Of a stretch of DNA of 64,000 bases, positions 26,366 through 34,952 are shown piece by piece; the first letter of the stretch is position 1; every line of letters starts with the position of its first letter. This DNA comes from Williamsia muralis NBRC 105860 (GTDB lineage: Bacteria > Actinomycetota > Actinomycetes > Mycobacteriales > Mycobacteriaceae), in NCBI RefSeq assembly GCF_001598915.1, contig NZ_BDAP01000001.1:310001-374000 (forward strand), given 5' to 3'. The translations under genes and the position numbers were made by a program. Under the pieces are notes generated by a model, which did not search any database, had not been told where the DNA came from, and saw nothing but the letters and a program-made list of their open reading frames with translations.

Positions 26366-27577
26366 TCACAAGATGGCGGAGCTGATCTTGAGTTCGATGA
26401 TCTCTTCTTCGCTCAGACCGAGCTCGGTGAGGATCGCGTCGGTGTGCTCACCATGGCTCGGGGCCCGACGAAGTTCCAATGGTGCCTCGTCGAATTGAAC
26501 GGGACTCGCCGCGAGCGCGAACTCGTTGCCGCTGCTGTCCGAAGTCCTCGGCAAATAGCCGTTTGCGATGACCTGCGGGTCGCTGTGCACCTCGTATGGG
26601 GTTCGCAGAACGTCCCAGACGCCGTCAAAGCCGCTAAACGCAGCTTCCCAGTGGCTCAACGGTTTCGACTCGAATGTGCCCCGCAGCTCCGTGATGCATT
26701 CGACCCGATTCTGAAAACGGAGGAGCGCGTGTGAGAAGCGCTCGTCCTCGATGAGGTCGGTGCGACCGAGTCGGGTGCAGAAATCACTCCAGAATCGATC
26801 GGCCTGCAGCAATACGAAGCTGATGAATCGGTTGTCCTGAGTCTTGTAGATGTTGGCCACTGGGTTCGGCATGGCGCTCAGATCGAACTTGGGGATGTCG
26901 GCGCCGAGAACCCCGGCGCCAACGATGTCTGGCCCCAGTTGCCAGATGGCGGCGTTCAGAAGTGAGACGTCAACGACAGATCCTTCTCCGGTGCGTTCGC
27001 GCTTGAGCAAGGCCGCAGTGATGCCTGCGGCAATCGCGAGCCCGCCATACGAGTCGCCGAAAGCGGGCCGCTGTACCGGTGGGTAGTCGCCGTTGCCGGC
27101 CGAATAAGCTTCGGCGATGCCGCCGCGCGACCAGTAGGCCGCCAGATCGTAGCCACCCTGCACGGCCAGGTCGCCCTTTGTGCCGTAGCCGTGTCCGCGT
27201 GCGTAGATGATCTTCGGGTTACGGGCGCGGATGGCGCCGACATCGACGCCCATGCGCGCACGCGAATCAGGCAGCAGGTTTGTCACGAACACATCGGCGG
27301 TCTCGACCAGCTTCATCAGGACTTCGAGGCCTTCGGGGGTTCCTGTGTCGATACCGACACTTCGCTTGCCGCGATTGGGTTGCTCGACGAAGTGATTGAC
27401 GCCTCCGGAGCCGGTGACCACCCCGGAACTGATCAGTCCGCGCTGAGGATCGCCGGTCTCAGGGTGTTCGATCTTGATCACGTCGGCGCCCCAGTCCGCG
27501 AGCACTGCGCCGGCAGCGGGAACAAAAGTCCAGGCAGCGAGCTCGACTACGCGGATACCGGAGAGGGTGTCGTTCAT
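26366..27577 (-). CDS. CaiB/BaiF family (type III) CoA transferase
   Basis: 403 residues. ATG at 27577 is used because AAAGGAAA precedes it; an in-frame ATG 15 bases upstream lies in that site. Family features: GIRVVELAAWTFVPAAGAVL and GADVIKIEHPETGDPQRG at the N-terminus, and catalytic aspartate in GGYDLAAYWSRGG near residue 155. Transfers CoA between acids or isomerises alpha-methyl acyl-CoAs; closest by motif to formyl-CoA/L-carnitine-type transferases. Divergent from the thioesterase gene at 27770. Confidence 0.92.
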   Translation of the reverse strand: MNDTLSGIRVVELAAWTFVPAAGAVLADWGADVIKIEHPETGDPQRGLISSGVVTGSGGVNHFVEQPNRGKRSVGIDTGTPEGLEVLMKLVETADVFVTNLLPDSRARMGVDVGAIRARNPKIIYARGHGYGTKGDLAVQGGYDLAAYWSRGGIAEAYSAGNGDYPPVQRPAFGDSYGGLAIAAGITAALLKRERTGEGSVVDVSLLNAAIWQLGPDIVGAGVLGADIPKFDLSAMPNPVANIYKTQDNRFISFVLLQADRFWSDFCTRLGRTDLIEDERFSHALLRFQNRVECITELRGTFESKPLSHWEAAFSGFDGVWDVLRTPYEVHSDPQVIANGYLPRTSDSSGNEFALAASPVQFDEAPLELRRAPSHGEHTDAILTELGLSEEEIIELKISSAIL

Positions 27578-27769
27578 GGCGTTTCCTTTCATGCCGTCGA
27601 ATCGGCAAAGCGACAGGCGGCGACCGAATAGCCCTCACAAGCGAGGTTTGGTGAGTCCGGCGGGACCTTGAGCCACAACTCGGCCCGCGAACTCTCTTAG
27701 TGTATATCCGTATAGGTAACTAATTAACCGGTTTTGCAGAATCGGACATATCCTGACGGGGTGTACTAC
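27578..27769. promoter_or_regulatory. Divergent promoter with GGTAACTAATTAACC palindrome
   Basis: 192 bases, AT-richer than the surroundings near 27700-27730. The near-palindrome GGTAACTAATTAACC lies at 27715-27729. A closely related sequence (GGTAGCTAATTGA) occurs in reverse orientation at 53473-53485 in another divergent promoter, and TAACTGATTA/G variants occur upstream of several other units. Candidate binding site of a shared regulator. Confidence 0.5.
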
Positions 27770-28627
27770 ATGACCGAGCCTCATGCGGATTCGGCTGAAC
27801 TGGAGGACGCGGCCGGAAGCCGACCGGCGGTGGCAGCGGTGGAGCCGACCCCTGTCGAACGCAGGTTCGGCATAACGATCGTGGAGGCTGATCCGAGGAC
27901 CGGTCGCAGTTTGCTGACCATGGATGTCGCCTCTCTCGAGAACACGGAGACGGGAGTAAGGAGCCTGGGGCCACTGGCGTTGATGCTCGACGGATCCGGT
28001 GGGTTGTCGAACCATGTTGTGCGACCGGACGACACGTGGACCGTCACCAGCGAGCTGTCGATGGATTTGAATCGAGCGGCCATGGTCAGCTCCGGCGAGG
28101 TGGTCGCGTCCTTCCGGTCGATCGGTTTCGATTCGGTACAAGCATTGTCGCTGACCACTTTTCGAATTGGCGGCATCGAAGTCGGTACAGGGTTGATCCG
28201 TTCGGTCTTCGTTCCGGCGCGAGGCGTCGATTTGCAGCGTCCGAGAAACCCCGCGTCCCCGTCCCGGCACGCAACGTTGTTGGAGCAATTGTCACTCCGG
28301 GTGGACGGCGCCTCGTCCGGATACAGCTTGATTCCGATGCTCGATCCAGACCTGAACAACGACATCGGAAGTGTGCATGGCGGCGTCGTGGCCATAGCGT
28401 TGGAACTGGTGGCTGTCGGTGCCCTGCAATCGAAGCAGGGTGATTCGGATGCCCACTATTCTGGCTCATTGCGTATCAACTACCTCCGGCCAATGAAGGT
28501 GGGGGATGGGGCCCGTTACAACGCGACCCCGGTTCGGATCGGGCGCGGCACCGCAGTGGCCGACAGCGTGGCCATCGGCGCCGATGGCCAGGCATCGGCA
28601 ATAGCGCGCGTCACCAGGTACCGATAA
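27770..28627 (+). CDS. Acyl-CoA thioesterase, double hot-dog
   Basis: 285 residues with two hot-dog halves. The first contains GPLALMLDGSGGLSNHVV; the second contains DIGSVHGGVVAIALELVAVG and GSLRINYLRPMKVGD, the PaaI-type HGG and strand signatures. ATG at 27770 follows a GACGGGG purine stretch; in-frame GTG at 27761 is possible. Hydrolyses acyl-CoA to acid and CoA. Divergent partner is a type III CoA transferase, so both may handle the same acyl-CoA pool. Confidence 0.85.
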   Translation: MTEPHADSAELEDAAGSRPAVAAVEPTPVERRFGITIVEADPRTGRSLLTMDVASLENTETGVRSLGPLALMLDGSGGLSNHVVRPDDTWTVTSELSMDLNRAAMVSSGEVVASFRSIGFDSVQALSLTTFRIGGIEVGTGLIRSVFVPARGVDLQRPRNPASPSRHATLLEQLSLRVDGASSGYSLIPMLDPDLNNDIGSVHGGVVAIALELVAVGALQSKQGDSDAHYSGSLRINYLRPMKVGDGARYNATPVRIGRGTAVADSVAIGADGQASAIARVTRYR

Positions 28628-28821
28628 TCGGTGCCACCGACCGGAAGCACCGCTGTGGAACCCATCTTCGACGTCTGACATCGGGCGGTGCTGATCTATG
28701 ACACCCGCCGCATTGTGCGAAAGTGTTCCGTCTTGTCTGGATCGGGTATAGCGTTATGAGGTCGTTCATTTAACTATATGCTCCACTAGGGTGCGCAAAG
28801 GCAGCATACGGAGGTTGTGCG
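28628..28821. promoter_or_regulatory. Promoter region of the 28822 unit
   Basis: 194 bases without a gene. The stretch 28762-28782 contains TTAACTATATG, a variant of the TAACTGATTA-like motif seen in other promoters, about 50 bases before the GGAGG ribosome site. No strong hairpin terminator for the upstream thioesterase gene was seen. Confidence 0.35.
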
Positions 28822-29280
28822 TTGAACGTCGAACATCTCATCGCTCGGGAGCTGGTTCGGGACCGGTACGCCCGATACAACCGGGCGGGTGACAAGGGCC
28901 GACTGGTCGAGCTCGCGGCATGCTTCACCGAGGATGGGTCTCTGGAGGCGCGAAACTCCTTTAACGCCACAGGGCGACAGAACATCATCGACACGCTGAC
29001 CTCGGTATCTGCCGAACTGGTGGCGCATGCCACCGCTGCGGCGACGACGACGCGACCCATCGTCCGGCACTTTGTCGCGAGCCTTCGCTTCGATTCGATC
29101 ACGCCCGATCGGATCGAATCCTCGGCCTACTTCGCGGTGTTTCAAGCCGATGCCGCCGATCACTGGGGCACGTATCGCGATGTTCTGGTGCCCGTGGGCG
29201 ATGAGTGGTTGTTCAAGCGCCGACTCGTCGTGATCGACGGATCGCGCCCGGGCTCGTCTGCCGCATCGAGCAAGGCCTGA
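28822..29280 (+). CDS. SnoaL-like/NTF2-fold protein
   Basis: 152 residues from a TTG start with GGAGG seven bases upstream. RELVRDRYARYNRAGDKGRL followed by ELAACFTEDGSLEAR is the standard N-terminus of SnoaL-like proteins; RPIVRHFVASLRFD and WGTYRDVLVPVGDEWLFKRR form the later strands. Relatives act as isomerases, dehydratases or have unknown roles. First gene of a three-gene plus-strand group with an SDR and an LLM oxidoreductase. Confidence 0.85.
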   Translation: MNVEHLIARELVRDRYARYNRAGDKGRLVELAACFTEDGSLEARNSFNATGRQNIIDTLTSVSAELVAHATAAATTTRPIVRHFVASLRFDSITPDRIESSAYFAVFQADAADHWGTYRDVLVPVGDEWLFKRRLVVIDGSRPGSSAASSKA

Positions 29281-29295
29281 GGATAAGGACTCGTC

Positions 29296-30105
29296 ATGGA
29301 TTTACAGCTCAATGGCAAACGCGCACTGGTGACCGGTAGTAACGGAGGCATCGGCGCCGCAATCGCTCAGGCACTCGCCGACGAAGGGGTGTCGGTGGTG
29401 CTTCACGGGCGCAACGAGGCAAAACTGGCCGCGGCTGAGGCCGCGATCTCTGCTCGCGGTGGCGCAGTCGCGACGGCCGCCGGTGATCTGTCGACCGATG
29501 CGGGCGCCGACGACGTCGCCGCGAGGGCCGTTGATGCATTCGGTGGCATCGACATCCTGGTGAACAATGCCGGGGGCGCCTCGGAGTCCGGCAGAGGGTC
29601 GTGGTTCGATCTGCCGCCGAGTGACTGGGCCGCCACGTATCAGAGCAACGTCATCTCGGCCGGACGACTTATCCACCACGTGGTACCCGGCATGAAGGCC
29701 GACAAGTGGGGTCGGATCATCCAGATATCCAGTGCCGCAGGCATCATCCCGACGTCCGGGCAGCCCGACTACGGTCCGTCCAAAGCGGCCCTGGTCAACA
29801 TGTCGATGGGCCTGTCGAAGGCGCTTGCCGGCTCGGGAATCACCGTGAACACGGTGTCGCCCGGCATGATCATGACCGACAAGCTCGTCGAGTTCCTGCG
29901 CACGTTCGCCGACAAACGCGGCTGGGGCGACGATGTCGACCGAGCGGCCGAGTACGTGCTCAAGGGGACCGGTCAAACCGTCACCCGGATCGGGCAGGTC
30001 GAGGACATCGCGTATGCGGTGACCATGCTCGCCAGCCCCGCCTCCGGTTTCATCAACGGGGTGAACCTCCACCTCGACGGCGGCGGAACCGGATCCATCT
30101 ACTAG
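29296..30105 (+). CDS. Short-chain dehydrogenase/reductase
   Basis: 269 residues. TGSNGGIGAAIAQAL cofactor motif near residue 13, NNAGGASESG near residue 93, catalytic YGPSKAA near residue 158. Arginine after beta-2 (VLHGRNEAKL) suggests NADP(H). An insertion near residues 205-225 (TFADKRGWGDDVDRAAEY) lengthens the substrate loop. Ribosome site AAGGA lies before the ATG. Followed after 15 bases by an LLM oxidoreductase. Confidence 0.93.
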   Translation: MDLQLNGKRALVTGSNGGIGAAIAQALADEGVSVVLHGRNEAKLAAAEAAISARGGAVATAAGDLSTDAGADDVAARAVDAFGGIDILVNNAGGASESGRGSWFDLPPSDWAATYQSNVISAGRLIHHVVPGMKADKWGRIIQISSAAGIIPTSGQPDYGPSKAALVNMSMGLSKALAGSGITVNTVSPGMIMTDKLVEFLRTFADKRGWGDDVDRAAEYVLKGTGQTVTRIGQVEDIAYAVTMLASPASGFINGVNLHLDGGGTGSIY

Positions 30106-30120
30106 CGGTCGGAGGCCGAG

Positions 30121-31035
30121 ATGAAACTCAATTTTCAATTTCCCACCGGGGCCGTCAAGCACTGGGACACCTGGATCGGTGCACACGAGTTCGCCGAGAT
30201 CGCCGTGGTGGCAGAGTCCAGCGGATTCGACGTCGTCTCCACCACGGATCACCCGTTTCCCTCGGAGGAGTGGTTGGTGGGCGGAGGCCACCACGCGCTG
30301 GACCCCTTTGTGGCGCTGTCGTTCATGGCTGCTGCAACGTCACGGATCCGGTTGCTGACCTTCATTCTCGTTGCGGGATACCGCAATCCGTACACGACAG
30401 CGAAGTCGGTGGCGTCGCTGGATCTGTTGTCCGGCGGCCGGGTGATTGCCGGTATGGGTGCGGGATACCAGGCGAATGAGTTCGACGTCCTGGGTGCGTC
30501 GTTCGATGACCGCGGACCGCGTTTCGACGAGGCGATCGTGGCGATGCAGGAGGCGTGGACCGGCGAGGTGATCGACCGGGAGGGACCGTTCTTTCCCGCT
30601 CACGGGCACCGGATGCTCCCACGTCCGGCGCAGCGTCCGGGCCCGCCGATCTGGATCGGCGGGAACAGTAAGGCGTCGATCCGCCGGGTCGCCGAGCTCG
30701 CCGACGGCTGGTTGCCGTTCGAGCAATCCGCGGCAATGTCTGCCATCACGAATACGCCACAGCTGCAGACCGATCAGCTCGCCGAGCGGATCGATCAGAT
30801 CAGGGACAAGCGGCGCGCTCTGGGGCGGCCCGCGGACTTCGAGGTGTGCTTCACGCCGACCGCGCGACGTGACTCCGATGAGACGGCCGACGCAGTGGCA
30901 CAGCAGATCGGGCCGTTGTCCGAGGCCGGCGTCACCCACATCTCGGTGGAATCGAAGACGCGCAGCATGGATGCCTGCTTGGCGGAGATCGAACTGCTGG
31001 GCACACGACTGGCCGGTGTCGGAACAGTCGGTTGA
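30121..31035 (+). CDS. LLM-class flavin/F420-dependent oxidoreductase
   Basis: 304 residues. Shares with the product at 19539 the N-terminus (KLNFQFPTGAVKHWDTWIG), SLDLLSGGRVIAGMGAGYQ and PPIWIGGNSKASIRRVAELA, so the two are paralogs. GGAGG precedes the ATG. Probable role: oxidation or reduction of a catabolic intermediate using FMN or F420; the pairing with an SDR and a SnoaL-like protein repeats the LLM+SDR combination of the first operon. Confidence 0.9.
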   Translation: MKLNFQFPTGAVKHWDTWIGAHEFAEIAVVAESSGFDVVSTTDHPFPSEEWLVGGGHHALDPFVALSFMAAATSRIRLLTFILVAGYRNPYTTAKSVASLDLLSGGRVIAGMGAGYQANEFDVLGASFDDRGPRFDEAIVAMQEAWTGEVIDREGPFFPAHGHRMLPRPAQRPGPPIWIGGNSKASIRRVAELADGWLPFEQSAAMSAITNTPQLQTDQLAERIDQIRDKRRALGRPADFEVCFTPTARRDSDETADAVAQQIGPLSEAGVTHISVESKTRSMDACLAEIELLGTRLAGVGTVG

Positions 31036-31209
31036 GGTGTCACTGCTGCCGTTACGCGGCGGTTATGACAACTATGTCACCGCCTCGGGAAGGCTATAAT
31101 CGCTCGTCAAGAAGTTGATAGACCTGCCGCATCGCCATTTATTGACGTTTACGTCAAACTCATGCAAGCTGGACGAAGACTTCAGCCACCCGATAGAAAA
31201 GGCCTACCC
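31036..31209. promoter_or_regulatory. Promoter of amidohydrolase gene with TTGACG/CGTCAA repeat
   Basis: 174 bases between genes. TTGACG (31142-31147) and CGTCAA (31152-31157) form a perfect 6-base inverted repeat with 4-base spacer, 52 bases before the ATG at 31210. Suits a repressor operator for the amidohydrolase gene, which lacks an adjacent regulator on the same strand; the convergent TetR at 32559 is a candidate. Confidence 0.45.
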
Positions 31210-32442
31210 ATGATCGATTTGAACGATGTTCCGATTTTCGACGCCGATACGCACATGTACGAGACGCCGGATGCCCTGACCAAGTTCCTGCCTGAAAAGT
31301 TCTCGCCGGCGGTGCAATTCGTCCAGGTCGGTAAGCGCACCCGGATCGCGATCCTGAACAAGATCACGGAGTTCATCCCGAATCCGACCTTCGAGAAGGT
31401 GGCCGCGCCTGGTGCCCACGAGAAGTTCTACTCCGGTCAAAATGTCGAAGGTCTGACCTTGCGTGAGATGCAGGGAACGGCCATCGAGGCGCCGCCTGCC
31501 TCACGGGAACCCCGCGCGCGCATCGAAGAGATCAACCGACAGGGCGTGGACGCCGCGCTCGTCTACCCGACCCTGGCCAACCTGGTGGAGCATTCTGCCG
31601 CCGAGGATCCCGACCTCACCGTCGCGATGATCCATGCCCTCAACCAGTGGATGCTCGAGACGTGGGGCTTCACCCACGAGAACCGGCTGTTCATGACGCC
31701 GGTCATCACGTGCGCTCTTGTCGATGAGGCACGTCGCGAGCTGGAATACCTGGTCGACAACGGTGCCAAGGTGGTGCTGATCAAGCCCGCCCCCGTCAAC
31801 GGCTACAGAGGCTGGCGGTCGCCGGCATTGCCCGAGTTCGACCCGTTCTGGAAAGACGTCGAGGATGCGGGTATGCCGGTGGTGCTGCACGCCAGCCAGC
31901 CTCCGCTCGACGAATACATCAACAAGTGGGAACCGCCGTCCACCAACAACTTCATGACCATGAGCTCTTTCCGCTGGCTGGCGCTGGGTCACCGGGAGAT
32001 CTCGGACATGCTGGGGTCGCTCATCTGCCACGGCACCCTGACCCGTTTTCCGAAGCTGCGCATCGCGTCGGTGGAGAACGGCAGCGCCTGGATTCATCCG
32101 CTGTTCCACGACCTCGCGGATCTGAACAAGAAGATGCCGCAGAACTTCCCGGAGGACCCGCTCGAGGTCTTCCGTCGAAACGTCTGGGTGAGCCCCTTCT
32201 GGGAAGGGTCGGTCAGCGATGTTGTGGAAACAGTCGGCTGGGACAAGGTCATGTTCGGTTCGGACTACCCGCATCCCGAAGGGCTGACCGAGCCGAAGGG
32301 CTTCTACAAGTATGCCGAGGGCATGAGTGAACGGCGTGCCTACGATTTCATGGGTGACAACGCACGCCGGTTCCTCGGTCTACCGCTGCGTAACCCGAGT
32401 CCGGACGCCGCCGAGGCGCCCGCGGACGCCGTCTCGGTCTGA
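31210..32442 (+). CDS. Amidohydrolase family protein (ACMSD-like)
   Basis: 410 residues. Amidohydrolase-2 (TIM-barrel metal-dependent hydrolase/decarboxylase) fold: FDADTHMYE near residue 11 in place of the usual HxH, MPVVLHASQPP near residue 220 and MFGSDYPHPEG near residue 355 supplying metal and catalytic ligands. ATG at 31210 follows GAAAAGG. Such proteins hydrolyse or decarboxylate carboxylated ring or ring-opened intermediates; related sequences are common in actinobacterial sterol and terpenoid clusters. A second, distant member is at 55827. Confidence 0.9.
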   Translation: MIDLNDVPIFDADTHMYETPDALTKFLPEKFSPAVQFVQVGKRTRIAILNKITEFIPNPTFEKVAAPGAHEKFYSGQNVEGLTLREMQGTAIEAPPASREPRARIEEINRQGVDAALVYPTLANLVEHSAAEDPDLTVAMIHALNQWMLETWGFTHENRLFMTPVITCALVDEARRELEYLVDNGAKVVLIKPAPVNGYRGWRSPALPEFDPFWKDVEDAGMPVVLHASQPPLDEYINKWEPPSTNNFMTMSSFRWLALGHREISDMLGSLICHGTLTRFPKLRIASVENGSAWIHPLFHDLADLNKKMPQNFPEDPLEVFRRNVWVSPFWEGSVSDVVETVGWDKVMFGSDYPHPEGLTEPKGFYKYAEGMSERRAYDFMGDNARRFLGLPLRNPSPDAAEAPADAVSV

Positions 32443-32464
32443 CCCGCACCACATACGGAAAATG

Positions 32465-32499
32465 CCAGGGCCGCGAGCACATTGTGCTCGCGGCCCTGG
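32465..32499. terminator. Strong hairpin between convergent genes
   Basis: Perfect 16-base stem CCAGGGCCGCGAGCAC / GTGCTCGCGGCCCTGG with a 3-base loop, between the amidohydrolase stop (32442) and the convergent TetR stop (32559). Likely terminates transcription from both sides. Confidence 0.8.
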
Positions 32500-32558
32500 T
32501 CCATTCGTGTCCCAGGAATCGTCGTGTCCGGTTCAGATCCGCGCCCGGCCTCCCGTGT

Positions 32559-33170
32559 TCAGGGGCCGCTGTCCTGGTAGTTGCCGATCAACCCGTGAAG
32601 GGTCTCGAACTCAGAACGCATCACGTCTTCGGGTGCCGAGCCCGGCGACCGTATCCACCGGTCGATCGAGCGTTCGACGACCAGCATCCCGACTGAAGCC
32701 AGGAGGATGCACCGCTCGTCGGCCACCGCGATCTTCCGACGCTCCGCGATGGCGTCAGAGACCGTCCTGGCGCTGGTGTCGTGGTTCTTTCGTTCTTGGC
32801 CGATGAGCTTGACCGATGAAGCGACAGCCTCCCGATAGAGCGTGATGCGCTCCCGCTGCCTCGACAATCCTGGTGCCAAAGTGATGAAAGCCTGTGCCAT
32901 CGCATTGAGTTCGGACATCGACTCCGGTTGCGCCAGGTACACGCCGCTGAAAGCCCGTACGAAGTCGTACTCACCGAGGAAGAGAACCGATTCCTTCGTC
33001 GGGAAGTAGCGGAAGAACGTCCGCGGTGACACGCCGGCACCCTTGGCGATCTGATCCGTGGTGGTCTGATCGAAACCGTTCGTGCTGAACAGGTTCAACG
33101 CCGCGTCGACCAATGCCAGTCGCGTCTGGGTGGCACGATCTTGCCGCCGTGACCGGTCGCCGGATTGCAT
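32559..33170 (-). CDS. TetR-family transcriptional regulator
   Basis: 203 residues. Helix-turn-helix TDQIAKGAGVSPRTFFRYFP near residues 40-60; C-terminal ligand domain is helical with HDTSARTVSDAIAERRK. Divergent from the EthD-like/Ltp/DUF35 genes that begin at 33450, its most likely target. Confidence 0.92.
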   Translation of the reverse strand: MQSGDRSRRQDRATQTRLALVDAALNLFSTNGFDQTTTDQIAKGAGVSPRTFFRYFPTKESVLFLGEYDFVRAFSGVYLAQPESMSELNAMAQAFITLAPGLSRQRERITLYREAVASSVKLIGQERKNHDTSARTVSDAIAERRKIAVADERCILLASVGMLVVERSIDRWIRSPGSAPEDVMRSEFETLHGLIGNYQDSGP

Positions 33171-33449
33171 CTCTGTGGTGGTCCTTTCGAAACGGCACCT
33201 GCCTTCGGTGTATGTCGCCGGGATGTCGACCGTCCCGCGCAGTGATCACCATACTGCGCTATCGACACTCAACTGTCATTGTGACGCGGCGCATGGCGGC
33301 ACGGACGCCGGGCGGCTCCAATACGGATCGGGTTGATTGCAAGCCATCTGGCGAGTACTCAACCAACATCGTCGTTGACGTGTGACAGTCGACTGCCATA
33401 AAGTCGAGAATGCGAACTGCGAAACATTTCCAGCGAAAGTGGGCGCCAT
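33171..33449. promoter_or_regulatory. TetR/Ltp-unit divergent control region
   Basis: 279 bases. TGACAGTCGACTGCCA at 33383-33398 is a 16-base near-palindrome (14 of 16 positions symmetric) about 50 bases before the ATG at 33450. Further upstream GACACTCAACTGTC (near 33263) is a weaker inverted repeat close to the TetR start. Both are operator candidates for the adjacent TetR protein. Confidence 0.5.
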
Positions 33450-33819
33450 ATGTCGGACAGCTATCTCTTTGTCTTCTCCAATCCGACAGAGGGCAACGAC
33501 GACGAGTTCAACAGCTGGTACGAGACCCGGCACGTCCCTGACGTTCTCGAGGTCGAGGGGGTCACCGCCGCGCAACGCTACGATTTGGCTCCGATGACAC
33601 CGCCGGAGGCTGAGGGAATCGCCGCGCCCCAGGCCCCGGCACACCGCTATCTCGCGGTCTATGAACTCGACCGCGACCCCGACATCGTGATGGGGTCATT
33701 TCTCGATCGGGTCGGTTCCGGGCCAGATGGCGCTGAGCGGTTCTCTCGACCTCGCGGGGGTGTCGATGGCGGTATGGCGGCCACGAGGCGAGCGGAAAGT
33801 CGCGGGACCAGTCAGGTGA
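33450..33819 (+). pseudogene. EthD/dimeric alpha-beta barrel protein with frameshift near 33723
   Basis: The N-terminal frame gives SDSYLFVFSNPTEGNDDEFN, then WYETRHVPDVLEVEGVTAAQ, typical of EthD-like ferredoxin-fold proteins. From about 33723 the correct continuation is in the +1 frame: MALSGSLDLAGVSMAVWRP, a typical family C-terminus, ending in TGA at 33817-33819, exactly overlapping the GTG of the next gene (GTGA). One surplus C at 33723-33724 explains the break. As given, the frame instead runs on into the thiolase-like gene, making a false 500-residue fusion. Either a sequencing error or a recent mutation; the intact product would be about 122 residues, of unknown substrate. Confidence 0.75.
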
Positions 33820-34952
33820 GTTGTGCAGTTGTCGGCATCGGCAGAACCGAGTATTCGTGCCGATCGAACCGAACCCCACTCGCAATGGCCATCGAGGCGT
33901 GCCGTGGTGCCATCGACGATGCGGGATTGACCCCTGCGGACGTCGACGGGATAAGTACCTTCATGGTCAACGACTCAGCCCAACCGATCACCGTCGGTTG
34001 GGGATTGGGCATCGACGAGTTGTCGTGGGCCAATGCCATGTATGGCGGCGGTAACCTGGTTGCCGATCAGATCGCAACGGCGGCAGCGGTGATCGAGGCC
34101 GGGATGTGCCGGGCAGTTCTGGTGTATCGATCCCTCAACGGCCGGTCCGGACACCGTTTCGGAACGGTGGAAGGTCCGATGCTGGTGGATCAGGAAAACC
34201 AGTTCGACGCCGCGTCGGGATTCCTTGTGCCCCCGCAGTGGTTCGCGATGTGGGCGCGGCGCCACCAGCATGACCACGGTTCCACCGGAGAGGATCTCGG
34301 TCACATCGCGATCACCCAGCGAACCCACGCCGGGCCCAACGAACATGCGCTGCGGCGTGAACCACTGACCATGGACGACTACCTCGGCGCGCGCTGGATC
34401 AACGAGCCCTTCCGGGTGCTCGATTGCACGTCTGAGGTCGACGGCGCGGTGGCCGTGCTCGTGGTGGGCGAGGACCTCGCAGCCGACACCGCACACGATC
34501 CGGTGTGGCTGGTCGGGTCATCCAATTCGCAGAGCGGAGCGGGATGGACACAGTGGGATGACCCGGCCGCGATGTACGCGCGATCGGCCGGCCCAAAGAT
34601 CTGGGAGCGCACCGGACTCGGGCCGGGCGACATGGATGTGGCGTGCATGTACGACTGCTTCACGTACACGGTGATGGCCACCATGGAAGGATACGGATTC
34701 TGCGAGAAGGGAGGGGTCGGCACGTTCTTCGCCACGGGGCGAGCAACCTATGGCGGCGACGTGGTGGTCAATCCGCACGGAGGCCTGTTGTCCGAGGGGT
34801 ACATACACGGTCTCAATCACCACTTCGAAGCCGTCAGCCAGCTACGGAATTCGGCCGGGGCGCGGCAGGTCGAGGGAGCCGAACTCGCGCTGGTCACCGC
34901 CGGCGGTGGCCCGTTCGGCGGCGCCAACATCTACAGCAGGCAGCACCCATGA
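33816..34952 (+). CDS. Ltp2-like thiolase-fold protein (probable retro-aldolase)
   Basis: 378 residues from GTG at 33816. Cysteine at the thiolase nucleophile position is replaced (NAMYGGGNLVADQ), and the C-terminal half carries CMYDCFTYTVMATMEGYGF and GGLLSEGYIHGLNHH; the tyrosines in these two segments match the catalytic tyrosines described for the Ltp2 aldolase of steroid side-chain catabolism. The DUF35 gene overlaps its stop by ATGA, giving the Ltp2-ChsH2-type pair that splits a beta-hydroxyacyl-CoA by retro-aldol reaction. The apparent N-terminal fusion to an EthD-like domain is explained by a frameshift. Confidence 0.87.
   Translation: MSCAVVGIGRTEYSCRSNRTPLAMAIEACRGAIDDAGLTPADVDGISTFMVNDSAQPITVGWGLGIDELSWANAMYGGGNLVADQIATAAAVIEAGMCRAVLVYRSLNGRSGHRFGTVEGPMLVDQENQFDAASGFLVPPQWFAMWARRHQHDHGSTGEDLGHIAITQRTHAGPNEHALRREPLTMDDYLGARWINEPFRVLDCTSEVDGAVAVLVVGEDLAADTAHDPVWLVGSSNSQSGAGWTQWDDPAAMYARSAGPKIWERTGLGPGDMDVACMYDCFTYTVMATMEGYGFCEKGGVGTFFATGRATYGGDVVVNPHGGLLSEGYIHGLNHHFEAVSQLRNSAGARQVEGAELALVTAGGGPFGGANIYSRQHP

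Noticed and set aside
33450-34952. True EthD-thiolase fusion protein
   Set aside because: A normal EthD C-terminus and stop codon are present in the +1 frame, ending at the thiolase GTG; a one-base insertion explains the fusion.
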